A stretch of DNA of 64,000 nt from Cyanoderma ruficeps (taxonomy: Eukaryota > Chordata > Aves > Passeriformes > Timaliidae), in assembly GCA_008694505.1 (NCBI GenBank), contig VZDJ01007747.1:12927947-12991946 (forward strand), written 5' to 3'. The translations under genes and the position numbers were made by a program. Under the pieces are notes generated by a model. The model made no database searches. It saw only the letters and a list, made by a program, of their open reading frames with translations, and was not told the origin of the DNA. Positions 49,321-62,818 of this stretch are shown here, piece after piece. Numbering within the stretch: position 1 is the stretch's first letter; each line of letters begins with the position of its first letter.

Positions 49321-49811
49321 AACAGTTACCACAGGGCTGTTGATTTTATTGTGAGCAACATGATATTAGGTAAAGGTTCACTACAGAGACTTAGATTTTA
49401 AAGAGGCAATTAGGTTACTAACTCCAAATTAAGGATCACTGGCACGCAAAAAATCCCCTTTCAGCTGCTGCATTTCCTTTGTGATGTCGCAAGTCCCTCA
49501 AGACTGAGTTTTCTGCCAGGACATGTATAAAGCTGCCTAAATCTTTAATTACCTGGCTTTTGCTGTATCCTTAGTCTGCAGGGGATGTATAAATAAGGCA
49601 TTTTCCCATTTTATCTCTTTTGGACTGCCTGAGTCAGGAGTGTGATAAGAGTACACTGTGTGTGCACTTGTGATTTCATGTCTTAGAAGTCAATGACTAA
49701 GAAATAGAAAAAGAGCTGGGAAATCCTGTGAGGGAAAAGGAAGAATTGGATGAGGACAGATATGCTTCTCTTCAAAGGCCATAATTAGATGAGTTGTCTG
49801 GACCACAAGAG

Positions 49812-49841
49812 AGCCTTTTCTTCTGCTTTGAAGAAAAGGCT
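49812..49841. repeat. Perfect 12-bp inverted repeat
   Basis: Arms 49812-49823 and 49830-49841 are exact reverse complements (AGCCTTTTCTTC type) around a 6-base loop. No terminator or transposon context is evident. Confidence 0.93.
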
Positions 49842-50279
49842 TGAGCTTTATTGTACCACCTTCTAGAATACCCTAAAAATAGTCAAATGAGTATCCTGCC
49901 AAAAACCTCTCTTTCAAAATTTTTATCTGTGTTGCTTCATATTGTATAAAGTGCACACAAAAATTTTTGCTGGGCTTTGAAAAGCTATTATAATTCATTA
50001 GCCAGAGAAATGAGACAGTGCTGCAAAACAAGCTAATTAGTTGTTAGTTTAGGTATTGAATGAGTTATTCTAAATTCAAGTCCTTTTTCCAGTGACTGCA
50101 GAACATAAACAGAAACAGCTTCAACAGAAAAGACTCAACAGGACACTGCTATTGTGGGATGACATATCCAGGGATGATCAGGCCATTGGAAGGGAAAAGA
50201 AAAGACTTTGTCCTGCCTCTGTGAATGATCCTCTGTTCTAAAATCGACAGGATTATTTCACATAATTTTGTAAATATTC

Positions 50280-52620
50280 TTGTTGGTCAAGACATTTTCA
50301 TTTTTTTGTATTGTTGCAACCTTTTTTGACATCTCACGTTTGGCATTGTTGTGGGTGTTTCAATGCAACTGGATATAAATATCTGTTTGTCTCTCCAGTT
50401 GCTCTGTTTTAGCTCACAGGAACCCACTTGTGAATCTCACTTTTTCAGTATTTCTAAAGCTCCCAATTATTGGCTTAGTTGACTCTCATTTAAATGAAAT
50501 GACAGTTTATGCTGTATAGCAGGTTTCTTTGTCAGTAAATTCAATTACAGTAAGACTAATTGTCCCCAAGGCTTGGCCCATATCCTGCACTTTGGACTGA
50601 CAACTTTCCTACCATCTGTAGCAATATGTTCTATGAGAGTATCTTTTTTCTGCACAGCCATAAAACTCAGTTTCTCTTCTCAGTCCTCCACTGACAGTCC
50701 TCTTATAATTAGCCACAATGTCTTTGTAATTTTTTTCCACAATCCTATGCAAGTCTTTTATCCATCAATTTATGTCTGTGTGCAGCTTCTTGCTATGTGC
50801 TTAATGAGTGCTCGCACTAGGTCTAAATTCCTCATTTGTTTGGGAACCAGGTCCAAGATCTATCTCATATGTTTTTCAACAATTATACACTATTGTTCCA
50901 GAGTACCCTTATTAGTTAACAGGCCTCTTCTTTAGATGACACTTGTTCCTGGCCTGCTTTCTCTATAACTTACTTTAAACAATGGAATTGGATGGGATAG
51001 TGGTAAACTGAGTTCAAACATACACTGATTAACTGAAATGTATTTTCCTAGCTCGTCTTTGCTTCCCACAGACTCTATAACTCCTAAAGCAGCCTTTCTG
51101 GAGTATTTACTTTTTACGGTAGTCTGGAAGCCTTTTCCTTTTCAAGAACTCCTAAAAGCTTTCAGTTCCGAAATTGATGCTCTATTACACCTTTTTGTAA
51201 TTCTATTACAATAAGTTTTCTACAGTTTCTCTGACCATGACAAGATAAGCACATGGCTCAACCTGGAGATTACTCTTTTCTCTTTCAAAAACGGATAAAA
51301 AATTTGGTTATTGAATTAACATACATTTCATTGTGGCATCATAATTTCTGTCCATCTATGCAAAAAAAAAGTGGCATAAGCTTCCCACTTAGAAGTCACT
51401 AGGGTAGCTTTCCTTTGGATGCCTCAAAACACCTGAAAGAAAAAGGCAAGAAAGAACTAGAATGACAGGATATATCTTGGGAAATTCATATCTTTATCTT
51501 CCTTTATCTGGCATTTTACTGTTATCCTTAAAGCAAAGTTGTATCTTAGCTATTACACATAAATACCACAAACACTCTATAAATCTTCATCATTTAAGCC
51601 ACTCTTAAAATTCAATCATGACACACTAATATATAGCTTCATATAATCTACCCAACATACATGAAAGCTTTTTCACATTCTTCAATACATCTTTGTCACC
51701 ATAAAAGTGATAATTCTTCACTGTTTCCCACTCTCTGACAACCTTCAACCACTCTTCTCATAATTTCTAGTAGTGAATAAACACCATTATATTAAAAAAA
51801 ACTGACTGATGAATACCAGAAATTTCTTTCTTATCACACACAAATAATTTACAGGTTTTAAGCCTCTAGCTTTCATCATGTGCATTTTTGTGTTCCTTCT
51901 ATTGTGTATTCCTTCTTTCTTGTTCTTCCTGAAGCAGATAGAAGCTCTACTTTTACTTTAGTGCTTCATATTATTAAAAAAAAATAGTCATCATATTTCC
52001 AGTCTTCTTTATCAAATGAGCAGAAAATATTCAAAGATAATTTCCCAATATTGCTGATTCTTAGTCTTTAGCTTTGCTGATTATCTCAATTGCTCAGTTT
52101 CTTATCTATCGCAGTAGGAAGTTTCAATTATTTTCTTGTTCAGATATATTATTACTGACTTGTCGCTTTCTCCTTTATTCTCTGTTTTTTTACTTCAGCC
52201 ACTGGATCTTCCTGCTGATGTCTTTTTGATGGCTGATTTATTTATTTCCTGCAATATTCTTTAATACTGCTTTATAGTTATGACTACACCCTAGGGTGAA
52301 TCTTGCTAAATTATTACTTCTTAGCAGTCATCCTTTCAGGTAATATATTAACAGTTTAACAGCCTAAGTACTTCACAACACGGAAAATATCCTTCTGCTA
52401 TTCTGCTTAGCACAGAAATATTTAGAAAAATGATTTTGAAATATTTGTGTTACAGATTTCCTGCTATAGAAGCTTTTCATGTTGTGCATCTTCAAAGCAC
52501 CACCAGATAATTTTTAAACTTTAATGTGTTTGCTTTTGCACCATCATTTTTTTTCATAAGCTATAAAAACTTTCCTCTTGCCTTTTTTATTCTGTGAGTC
52601 ATCATAGTCTATGTCTGACA
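50280..52620. other. Block with strong C-over-G skew on plus strand
   Basis: Over about 2.3 kb the plus strand is poor in G and rich in C and T. A hand count of 51601-51900 gives 69 C and 24 G. The longest plus frame (50573-50935, 120 codons) has no recognisable domain. Read on the minus strand, short A-rich frames with lysine- and glutamate-rich stretches (about 50760-50640) are interrupted by stops. An antisense remnant of an A/G-rich retroelement frame is one explanation, and transcription-associated strand asymmetry is another. I cannot identify a family. Confidence 0.4.
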
Positions 52621-54420
52621 CTTTTAATGATAGGGCTCATTGTAACATGATGAAGTTGTAACAACATAGAGCAGCAGTGGGTGCATCTGTTGAAAAAGGT
52701 GACTTGAGGCCAGATATTTATAGATATAAGAGAGTGTTGGTCAATAAATGTGTTTTTATCTCAAAACTATGTGAAATGCCATTAGTATTTCTTGTCAGTT
52801 GATACACTCAAGAATGAGATAGCAAGATCTGATATTTTCAGAGCTAGATTTTAAAACATTTGTTGTTTGGCCACAGTAGATTAAAATTGGAAGTTTATAA
52901 GCATTAGAAAAGACAACAGAAAAACAAGGAAGGTCCACTCCATTTCCTAGGGTTGCATGAGAATAATGTTTATTTCCAAACTACAAATGTTATTTTGATA
53001 TTTGTATCCTGTGAAAAGTTGTTGGGAAGTTAGTTTTTATAATCAATGTCACAATTCTCTTTTTAACATGTATATTTTAAGAAACAGTGTTATTTCTCGG
53101 ATACAGTTTGTTTCAGAATGGTATGTGATTGTTTTAAGGAAAAAAAATAGATTTTGTAAATACAGGACTCTTTACTGTTAGAACCCTCTTATAAGATACT
53201 GTCTTGTGCAGTCTTTCAGCTATCAAAGTATTGAAACAATTCTTCCTCCTCCACTTGTTGAAAACTAGCTATAATCCACATCCAGCAGAATATCCAAATC
53301 ATAACCTAAAGATTCCACCTTAGTTGAACAGTAATGAATTTTTATTTGAATTGTCGTGAGTCTCTAAATGAGCCTTAGCACCAGGTTAATAGTTAATTAG
53401 GTGAATTGATTGTTCTGCAAAAGAAATAGCATTTTCTTGTAGGAAAATTATGATAAACGAATAGGTAAATGTAGACAATTTGAACAAATTGTAATTATCT
53501 ACTGCTGTGTACCTCTGTGTATAAGGGAGTGATTATTTTTAATGACTTTTCTACTTTTCAGTGATTATTTAGATATTATTTAGTCATGTTTCCTCATAGC
53601 ATACTGCAAATTATATCCTTCCACAATGATGACATTATAATTAAGAAAAGAAGTCACATTCATATTATCCTTTGTATGTTTTGACAAAGCACAATTAAAA
53701 AACTTTCTGTGGGGAACAATAAAATAAATGAAAGAAAATGTCCTAGCAAATATTTCCCTTTTGGTATCCCCTGTTAATATTTTTATGAGTCTCTTAAGCT
53801 TATCTAAGAGATTTTTAATGCAGCAGGGTATGTTATTAGGTTTGTATTTTTTTCCACACTATCATACATTTCAGTCTTTATCACAGTGGGAACAATAAAA
53901 TAACAGACCGCAATGCATTAGCATCATAAAGAAAATGTAATAAATGGCTTTATAACTGTAGTAAAAGTTGCATGAGCACCAGCAGCTGTAACAGAGATGT
54001 TGCTACAGCAGCATTTTATGACCTAATAGCACTCAGTGGGCTGATAATATTATGTGTGTGTGTGTAATGCCAGCAGTTTCCCAGGCCTAGATTTCAATTC
54101 AGATAAATAATTGAAAGCACTTTTAGACTTTTCCATAAAATGTTTAATAAGAGATCAAATCCTCCCTCCCTGTAGTGGAAAATTAAATAGTTTTTACAGG
54201 GATGCTTTACGATGAAACTCTATTATTAGGAAGAGAGGGTATATATTTTATTCTTTTTTTTTTTAATGTGGTTGTTAGAACTAAAATATGTTTGAAGGAG
54301 CTCTTGTTTGTTTTGTTTCATATTACTGGTAGTAGAGAATGATACTTCTTTTTACACTACCGTTTCCTGATGTTTGGAGACACAGACCATGACAATAACA
54401 TTTACTGTATTACTTTGAAT
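52621..54420. other. Unique AT-rich non-coding sequence
   Basis: No gene or recognised transposon. A (TG)n microsatellite lies at 54053-54065 and a T-run near 54256-54264. Confidence 0.55.
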
Positions 54421-54448
54421 NNNNNNNNNAAAAAAAAAAAAAAAAAAA
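54421..54448. other. Assembly gap of 9 N followed by a 19-base A-run
   Basis: N occupies 54421-54429 and A occupies 54430-54448. The gap probably reflects unresolved homopolymer length. Short translated frames across it are meaningless. Confidence 0.97.
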
Positions 54449-55979
54449 GAAGGTCTGGCATAAACGTGGAATTCACATGGGGCTCTCTAACAAAAAAAAG
54501 TGATATCCCTTTCTCTATCTCCTCAGTAGAGATTAAATGCAAAATGTGTTCTGGATGTGTGAATGAAGAGATCATCCCATGTACAGTCTGCAAATAACAT
54601 GATCATTTACAGCATAAAAAGTACATAATATTCTGTGAGGTTTTGTTTTTGTTGTTTGTTTTAAGAGGATTTTGGAATTGCTTAATTTTGTCTGTTTCAT
54701 ATGGGAATTGCTTGTTTTATAAAACGTGAAAGAAAGAGTGTGAGGTATGTATATTAAATTAACTCCTATATTGAATACTTTTGTTTGGCTCAACAACCTG
54801 CTTTTTCTGTTTCACTGTTCTGGATACTTATGTAGCAGATAACACAAAGTTACTTGTTTGTCATTCTTGGACTTTCTTGCTTCCTTTCCATGATCTTAAA
54901 TCATCTTTCAAAATGACAAAACTGGAGCAATTTTGAAACTGTGGCTGTTCTGAGGTCTCACTTAATTCTCACTTGGAAACTTGCTTTATCCTTTGTATTT
55001 TGCAAAAGTTAAAAGCAGGTGGTAAAGCATGAATTCTCCAAATATTATTATTTTTCATTGTGTTTCATCTTCCCCGAAAGAAAAAAAATCTTATGGTTTA
55101 TAACAACGAACTTTATCAGCATAAAATTAAGTTGCTTTAAAACAACTTTATATTTGGACTCTGGGAAGGCTGAAAATACTCAGAAGATAATGAAGCCTCA
55201 TGAAGCAGAGAGTAGAGAGAAAGAAGGAGAAGAGGGCATTTGGAGGTAAAAGAGAAGGGAGTTGAAACATACACACTGAATTCTTTTTGAAAGTATTGCT
55301 TTAACCTGTTTCTGAATTTTTATATTATGAATATTATAACAGATCATCTAGATCCTCTGAAAGGACTTCTTTATTATTTTAAATCTAAATGAATTAATAC
55401 AGTAATAAAAAAGGATGGAAATATAAGTTTTAAAAATTTATCTCTGTGTAATGAAAAATCCACAGAATTATTTTTGGAAGGGTCTAATACAGTGTTTTGT
55501 GGGGCAAGGTAATTCCCTTGTCTTAATCAAATTTATGTAGGTAGGAGCTGATATCACCACAGGCAACTCAGCTGAAAAATTTTTGAGTGAGACATTCAAC
55601 CTTCAAATTAAGACAAAATTTAAGCTACATATTTACCTTTTACTGTTTTCTCTTTTCAAAATTGTGAATCTAATTTGGTGAGGAAAAAATGGATGCTATG
55701 GCAACTTGGTATTGTGTTTAATAGCAACATTAAATGTCAAGCTGTGATCTAGTTGAGTTATTTTTAATAGAAAATCATCTTCTGTTGCTGACAGGCTCTA
55801 TGAACCACACCTGATGAGAAGAAAGAGCCCTATCCCAGTTAAATTTTGTTTATCTTGCAAGGAGTTCCAGATACATCTCTGCTACACTACAAACTACAAC
55901 TTTTTTAGGATTACCTAAAGAGTCAGAGATATCTCTACATTTCAAAGGCCTTCAAGCATTTAACTATGTCCAAGATCAC
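54449..55979. other. Unique AT-rich non-coding sequence
   Basis: No gene. The A-run at the left is not preceded by recognisable retroposed sequence. Open frames are at most 76 codons, with no domain. Confidence 0.55.
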
Positions 55980-56620
55980 TTGTTACTTACACAAAATGGA
56001 AACTAAGACAAATGACTAGCTTGCTCTGACCCTGTCACCCTCTCCTGAGACAAAAATTCCCTTATGCAATGGTTGCTCTTTAAAATAATCTATATGCTGT
56101 TGAAGTGAAGGTACCTGCGACAAACCTTTAGGTCCCCTGACTTCAGAGGAGAGGGAAGGGAGAAAATAATGAGGAGCAGGAATGATGGTTGGCATGGGAG
56201 TCATAAAAAGAACACTTCAGTAACGGATAAAAGAAAATAGGGATGGTGCCCCAAAACCATGCACAGTACCCAGGAGAACTCTGTGGGGATAACCAACCAA
56301 AGACCCGGAACTGAAGAAAACATGACAATATGTAGGGTAGGTCTGAGGGTAAGGATCCCATCAGGAACTCGAACTGGGAACATGACCATATGTGTACAAC
56401 TTAACTGACCAGTCATAAAAACATAACCTTATATGGAACAACTTCATTAACATGCAAACTCCCACAAATCTTTACTACTCGCCACAACTAGAAAGGGGTT
56501 TCCCATGGCCTTAAGGTTATAGTTATTTCAGCTTGGCCAATTCCCACAATATGCTACTTTATCGGTAAATGCAATAAAAAATATTCATTTTTCTATCAAA
56601 AAGTGGGAGGTCCTGCTACA
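55980..56620 (+). mobile_element. Candidate LTR-like block
   Basis: This block is less AT-rich than its flanks. It has a perfect CC(A/T)6GG box at 56427-56436 that also contains a TATA-like core. An AATAAA lies at 56573-56578, 42 bases before a possible CA terminus at 56620 within GGTCCTGCTACA. The end recalls that of the other LTR-like block (GTGGGA then CTTACA at 17036), and both contain an AACTGGG-AACA-TGA-CATAT-like word (about 16997-17018 and 56365-56391). Left edge, orientation and target duplication are unresolved, and the same end read on minus would begin TGTAGCAGG. No retroviral genes are present. It may be something else. Confidence 0.33.
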
Positions 56621-57181
56621 TAACAGGTAATAAAATGTGAAAAACTGGAACATGCAAAAGTTTTCTAATAATAAGGTAATACAAACCTGTAATTTCTGTT
56701 GATTGAACTGTAAAACCTGAACACTAAATATTCATATTTCTCCAGCTAATTAAATTGGATGAACATAGGTTTCACAATTGAAACCAGGTATTTAAATTAA
56801 ATTTTTGAACATTTTAATTATAATGGTTGAAAGGATTTACAAAGGACGTGGTAAGAGTTCTGTTATCCAGATTAGGGCTCTGAAATTTTATAATAAGACT
56901 ATATTCTCAAAAGAAGTTTATCTTATTTTAATGGTTACATAAGTGAATATTACCAATTCAGTTTACTTATATGCCATTAAATAAATATTCTTGTGTCTTC
57001 TCAGAGAGCTAAAAGATCTAACCTAGCTAAAGGAGTAAACTGAACAAACTGAACAAACTTGGGAAAATCCCACATAATTTGTAGTTTACTCGCACCCATT
57101 TCCCTGCCCCCCCCACTCCCTGGCTTATTTTCAGTCTGACCCTTAGCACAATATATGAAAGTGATACTGTCAGGCTCTTCC
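56621..57181. other. Unique AT-rich non-coding sequence
   Basis: No gene. It includes a short 9-bp duplication (AAACTGAAC twice) near 57037-57054 and a C8 run near 57107-57114. Confidence 0.55.
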
Positions 57182-57212
57182 TTTTTTTTTTTTTTTTTTT
57201 TNTTTTTTTTTT
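57182..57212 (+). repeat. T-run with one ambiguous base
   Basis: This is a 31-base thymine run with N at 57202, followed by AATAAAG. It could be the reversed poly-A tail of a minus-strand retroposon, but no source sequence is recognisable to the right. Confidence 0.95.
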
Positions 57213-60200
57213 AATAAAGTTGCTGTTAAGGTTAAATTTTCTTGGGCTGTTCACAGCATTTCATATCATAAACCATTGTTAGCTTTATATAGGTAATTTT
57301 CTTGTAAGCATAATCTTAATGAAGCAGAAATGAATGGTCGTCTTTGAACTTCCTTTGTGAGCTATCAGATGAGTTATCTTTCTGTCCTTTGAGAACTTCT
57401 ACACCATGAGCATGAAATTGACACTTGCCTTCACCTATTCCCCCTCTGAAACTTGGTTCCTTTCTTCTTTTTCAGAGCTTGACTGTAAATCAAAGTACTC
57501 TTATAGCAGCTCACACCTTGTGGGTTTGGAGACAGAGAAAGTAGTTTGCAAGTCTCAAAAGAGATTATTTTAAAGTTAGTTGACTGTATGAGAGAGAATA
57601 AACAAATCCTGAGAAGATAATGAAGTGTCCATAGAAAATAGTTTACATCCCCAAAAAACTACTTAATATACACTTCCCTTTCTCGGCCTTAGTCTCTACT
57701 AACAGCGACAAAGGAAACTACAACTATCAACAAGATATAAAGGAATACATACATTCATTATTTCATTCAGTTATGCTCCAAACCCTAATTTTCCTACCAG
57801 CTGCAGATTTTGATTTACAAAGACCTTTATGGTTGCTATCTTGGTTTCCTTAGAAACCACCTTAGACTCACTCTCCATGTTTTATAAAGAAAAAGGCCAA
57901 AACACCGAAGGATTTTTTGGAGGCTGCATGTGGTCTCTGAAGGTACTGCTGGCAGAGCTGTTTTGACGGACAGCCCTTACATCAGGTAATTTTTTATACT
58001 TTTTTCCTAGATAGATTCATTTTAATGATGGTTCAAGCATGCTTTGCCATAAATCTATCTCTAAATTGGGAGATTAATCTAATCAGGTTCTTCATAGAAC
58101 TGATGAAGTTAATTTTGTTTGACAATGGCTGGTATATTGTATATACTTTGGTCCATTTGCCCCAGACTAACTAATGTGTTTAGCAGTGAATCTATTTCAG
58201 TTTATATCTTAATGAGTCTTTATATTTTATTTTGGTGCTGTTGATTCTTTTCATTTAAAAAAAGGATATTTGATATGGCAGAGTTCAAGTGTCAAGGCCT
58301 ACAATGTTTGGCATATTTCTAAATAATCTGGAAAAAAAGAAAAGTGACCGACTGTGCCAATGCTAATAAACTGCAACATGAGACTCTGTGGAACTGCTAG
58401 TACATTCATGATACTGAGACAATGAAATGACAGATGACATTCAGTGTCCAGAGACAAAAATGAAATCTGTGGAAACACTGTTTTAGAGAAGTGCTGTGCA
58501 CTCAGAAAAGATATTTGTCAGTTTCATTTTTCTCTTCTATAACAAGATCAATTTGTTGCTGGGTGATATTTAACAAAGCAAAAAGTAGCATTTACAAGGA
58601 GTGAGATAGAAAATGTTTTATGGTCAAAATATTGTGCATTTCTTTTCAATTATGGCCCATCTTGGACCTCGAAGTGTACTGTTCCTGGAATGATAGAGCT
58701 AGAAAACGTATGGAGGGTGATATGGAGGTGAATGAAAGATGCAGAGAGATTACTTACTGTGGAGAAATATTCAGGGATCTCCAGTATGGAAAATAAATTA
58801 CTAAATGAAGTATGCTAGAAATCTACATACCATGAGCAATATAGAGAGAATGATTAGAAACAATTGGGGTTTTTTTAAATTTGTGAAAGAAGGGTACAAG
58901 CTGAAATTATCAGTCAGTGGACTCAAAGCAACATAAAGAAGTACTCCACACTGCACAGATAAGCTGCAGTGATAGCCAGCTGCAAAGTGTTGCAACTTGG
59001 TCACAAGACACTTAAGATGCTAAATAAACATGTGTTCCAAACACCAGTAAGGCCAAGTCATTTAAGGAAAATCATTTAAATCATTTAATCATTAATCATC
59101 TAAAACCACAAAACAACCACATCCACCCCAGGAAATACAGACTGCTAAAAGCTGGGAGGACATAGTGGGAAGTATCTCTGGATATGTTTCTTGTTTGTAT
59201 ATTTTCTTTAGGTGTCTCTATTAGTTAGCATCAAAGAAAGGATGTAGAATCTCCTGAACATTTCATCTAAACACGATGTACAATCTGATCGTCATACACT
59301 CATAAGGATGTTATGCTCTGTTGTGTGTGACTTTAAGGCTATTTTTTGTTCCTTCCTTCTCTCTTTAAAAAGTAAACAATCCGTGTGAAATTCCATAAGA
59401 CATTTTTAAAGAGAATGGGGTAGCTTCAATTTGTTTTTTCTTGTGTGTTTTTCTTTCTTATAAGAAAGACTTTGGTTTTACTCTAAAATTACATTTTCCT
59501 CTATGATTACTATTCAGACAGATGCTAGTTTACTCTGGCAAGAAAAAAAAGAGGACACATTAATGTGTCATCTATTTTGTCTAAAACCTGCTAAATTAAT
59601 TGAGAACTACCATCACTGAAGCAGAAAATAAGGTTGAATTTGAGTAATGAATGATGCCTGGCTAATGATACTAAACACCATTAGAGCAAGAGAGACACTT
59701 TTTTCTTCACATAGGCTGATTGAGGAGGGGGTTGAAGTTGGCAGGAGGATGCAAGTCTAAGTGAGAAGAATGTGTTATTCACTGCAGTGAGCAAACACTG
59801 AAATTTGAGAAAGAAGTTAGAAAGCAAGGGAATCAAATTAGGTCAGAGGTGGAAAATAAAGAAGAATAAAGGTGAAAATTGAGGATTTGACACAAATCTT
59901 TGGCATTGTAAAAAACAGCGTTATGCCAGCTATGTTTTCTGTCTCTCAATTTTTGTGTGTTTAGGACGTATATTGACCAAGGGATCCTGGCCAAAATCCC
60001 AGTCTACAGAGTGGGACAACATCAGAAAGTCAATGCTAAGCATCCTTTTTTTTCTTATCATCCACTGGATGCTGGGAAAATCTTGCATATAATTCTCAAG
60101 GAAAGATTTGGAATAAATGTAAAATAACAGGACTGACTTTTTCAAGTGTCTTTTTTACCTACAGTAGGTGTTTCAGTTGGACAAAATTATTCCTTGCTGT

Positions 60201-62619
60201 GATGAGATACAACCTTTTTCAGCTGTTCTATGTGGTGTGACCAAGATGACAAAAATGAAGTATTCTAGTTTGCATAGTTTCTGCACACCATCCTTTCAAT
60301 TTTTAAGCTTTTAAGTCACTCATTTCAATGCTTTTCTGAATCTAAAAGAAAGGCTGATGAAAAGATCAACTGCATTTTGACAAATTAACTCCCTTTATGA
60401 CATAATTTTTCATCTTTTTTTTTCTTCCTTGAAGAGTCTTATGTCTTTAAAAGCAGACTTGAATTGCCATATCCAGGATGAAGTAATCTAGAAGCTGATG
60501 TGAAATGAAAAAGAGTTCTCTTCCTAATTAGTGTCAGAAAAATGACCCAAACTTTAAAAAGTAGTGTCTGCAACTGTATTCTTCCTGACCTCCTCCTCCC
60601 AAGGAGGCACTGAAAACACTGCTTTTATCATGTAGGACCAATATTGTTTCCAGTACCTTGTGCACATAATGAGTTAGCGCCACAAATGTCTTTCATTTCA
60701 AACCTGATGCAGCTACAGCATAGAAATATTTGAGTACTTGCTCCCTCTTTGGCTTAAAATTAGGTGGTTATTTTTCAGTCTCATTAGTTAGCTTAGCTCT
60801 ACAGAGACTGACAAGACTGCAAAATGCTACTTAGGTGACTGAAAATGAGCTGACCTTGCTCTCAGTCGTGTGCAGCACTGCATGTTCTGCAGACAGAATG
60901 GTCTTTCACACTGCAGCAGAGAGAGCCTCACAGGACTCCTTCCCTGTGATCTCTTCATTAACTTGTCTGTACATTTGGGTGCAAGATGGAGATGGTGGAA
61001 TGGGACAGGTAGACTGCAGATTTGTTAAGACAGCAGTCCATGACTTGCGTTGATTTGATTTAAACCCTGTTCACACTAACAGGCTAGGTATCTGCAGGAC
61101 TATTACATTAAATTTATAACTCATATGTGTGCATAGGACCTGACTAAATATACTACTAACTCTTCCTAGCTTCTGAGTGTTCTTGCTTTGAGTTAGCTAA
61201 ATATTTTAAATATTGACAACATCCAAAAAATGTTGTTTTTTTTTTAATATTAGAGATGTTTCTTCTCCCTTTCATGGATTTTACTCTAGAATTATTAAGA
61301 AAACCAGTGTAGAAATTACTTCTATTTTATATCTGTAAGAACAGTGAGATTAAGACAACTACCACAACTTTGACTGACATAAGGTCTAAGTGCTTGACCC
61401 GGACTTCACATAATTTTTCTCTTTTATCCATAGAACAAAAAAAGTAAGTGCCTAATAACTAATATACTGCTTTATAAACCTACTAGAAAACAAATAAAGA
61501 GAATACACATTTGGCATTTTGTTGAAGTAAACAGTACCAATGTGAAAATGATATAAAATTTGGGAACTATTAGGCTCATACATAAGGATTGAGAGGAATT
61601 TACCTACGCAAAAGAAGTAGCTTAAGCACAGTTTAATATGTATAACCTACCTTGACCTTCCAGGGTAACAAATCTATTTTTTTTTTCTGTGGATGTTTTT
61701 ATTTTAGGGCAACCTTCCAGTTCTCTTACTAGACAGTATCACAAAAAATTAAGGTATGCTTTTGTCTCATAATACCTTACTAATTTCATTCAGCACCAGA
61801 GAATGGGGAAGCATCCTTGTGTATTTCTCACTTTAGTTGTTCATATTTTATTGTGAACAGGACAAGAGGTATTGAAAAACACTGTTATGACACTGAGTTA
61901 TCATTCAAAACAGGAGTGTATTATTGGCTTGGGAAAGCAGTCTTGGATGACAGGATGTCTGTTCTCTTTAGATCCAAAATTAAGCTGTTGTCAAAAAGTT
62001 AATAAAACCCACAAGAATTTTTGAAGCAGAATTGTTTATGCTTTGTAAAGTCCTTCATATACCAAATGCTCATTAAGATCAAATGATAGCACCTGCAACT
62101 CACTGAACAAAATTTACATTTTTACTTCATATATTTCTTGTTTGGTTTCAGTTTTATCCTAATTAAAATGTGGGCCAATATCCATGAGTATGGGCTAGAA
62201 GGGCAGTGATGCAGAGCAATGAGCTGGAGGCCACTGATGTGTGGCATGAAGCTGGGGGCACCGATGTGTGACATAAGTAAGACAGTTTTATGGAGTAGCC
62301 TAGAGAGGCTCCAGGGAGAAATGATATGCTAGAAAATGCTACTGAAGTCCTGTAGTCTGAAAATTACTAGAGGAAGACAGATGGATGGGATGACCGATAA
62401 AGGACAGAAATCTGTAAAATGGCTGATTTGAGAGAACTGGTAGGCAGAGTGTATCAGAAAAAAAAGAAAAAATCAAAACATGGACGCCCAGTGGAACAAA
62501 AGGCAAGTGCTAGGAATCACTGAAGTATGGAACAAGCAAGTTTTCCAAAAGCTTGATTGGCAGAGCACAGTTATTCCTTTGACTGAGACGGTCAGCCAAA
62601 GCAAACTTTAAAACTTAAA
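57213..62619. other. Unique AT-rich non-coding sequence
   Basis: No gene or recognised transposon over 5.4 kb. It includes an ATCATTTAA-type short tandem array at about 59068-59101 and an 18-bp palindrome at 59452-59469. Open frames are at most 72 codons. Confidence 0.55.
59452..59469. repeat. 18-bp perfect palindrome
   Basis: TCTTTCTTA is followed directly by its reverse complement TAAGAAAGA with no spacer. Confidence 0.95.
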
Positions 62620-62629
62620 TATCACTCAC

Positions 62630-62818
62630 GGTAGCCAGGAGGTCACAGTACATGTCCTGTGTCAGGTCAGAAATGATAGAGCACAGAGAAAGAATTGCAC
62701 CCTTATTTCCACAGGCAGCTGTAGCATGCTCAGCCATGGTTCTCCCGGCGGTACAAGTGGCCGCCCTCACTGTGTTGCACACCAGTGAAGGTGAACCGGG
62801 TGGCCTCAGAAAGCGCAT
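62630..62818 (-). CDS. Possible first coding exon, unidentified product
   Basis: On the minus strand an ATG at 62818 in a GCCACCATG context opens a frame, and a second in-frame ATG at 62737 has a full ACCATGG context. The frame stays open to 62630, where a GTGAGT donor consensus (62629-62624) follows GCTACC. Thirty-six codons lie between the inner ATG and the donor, in phase 0. The peptide starts MAEHATAACG and ends CDLLAT; I do not recognise it. The CpG-rich segment lies mostly upstream of the inner ATG, as expected for a 5' UTR or promoter. Against this, GC-rich DNA has few stops by chance, overlapping frames also occur on plus (62652-62963) and minus (62730-62930), and no second exon can be linked. 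A broken retrocopy is an alternative. Confidence 0.17.

Larger units (their letters stand above)
46614..50279. other. Unique AT-rich non-coding sequence
   Basis: No supported gene. A pyrimidine run ending CCCCGCAG near 47953 mimics a splice acceptor and leads into an 80-codon frame with no recognised domain. Two hairpin-forming sequences (49283-49320 and 49812-49841) are listed separately. Confidence 0.55.

Noticed and set aside
56340..56390. Minus-strand word resembling a tRNA T-arm (AGTTCGAGTTCCT)
   Set aside because: No acceptor stem, D-arm or anticodon arm can be placed around it at tRNA spacing.
54590..56620. TAACA words flanking a 2-kb stretch that ends at the second LTR-like block
   Set aside because: A 5-bp match 2 kb apart is expected by chance, and nothing between looks like one element.
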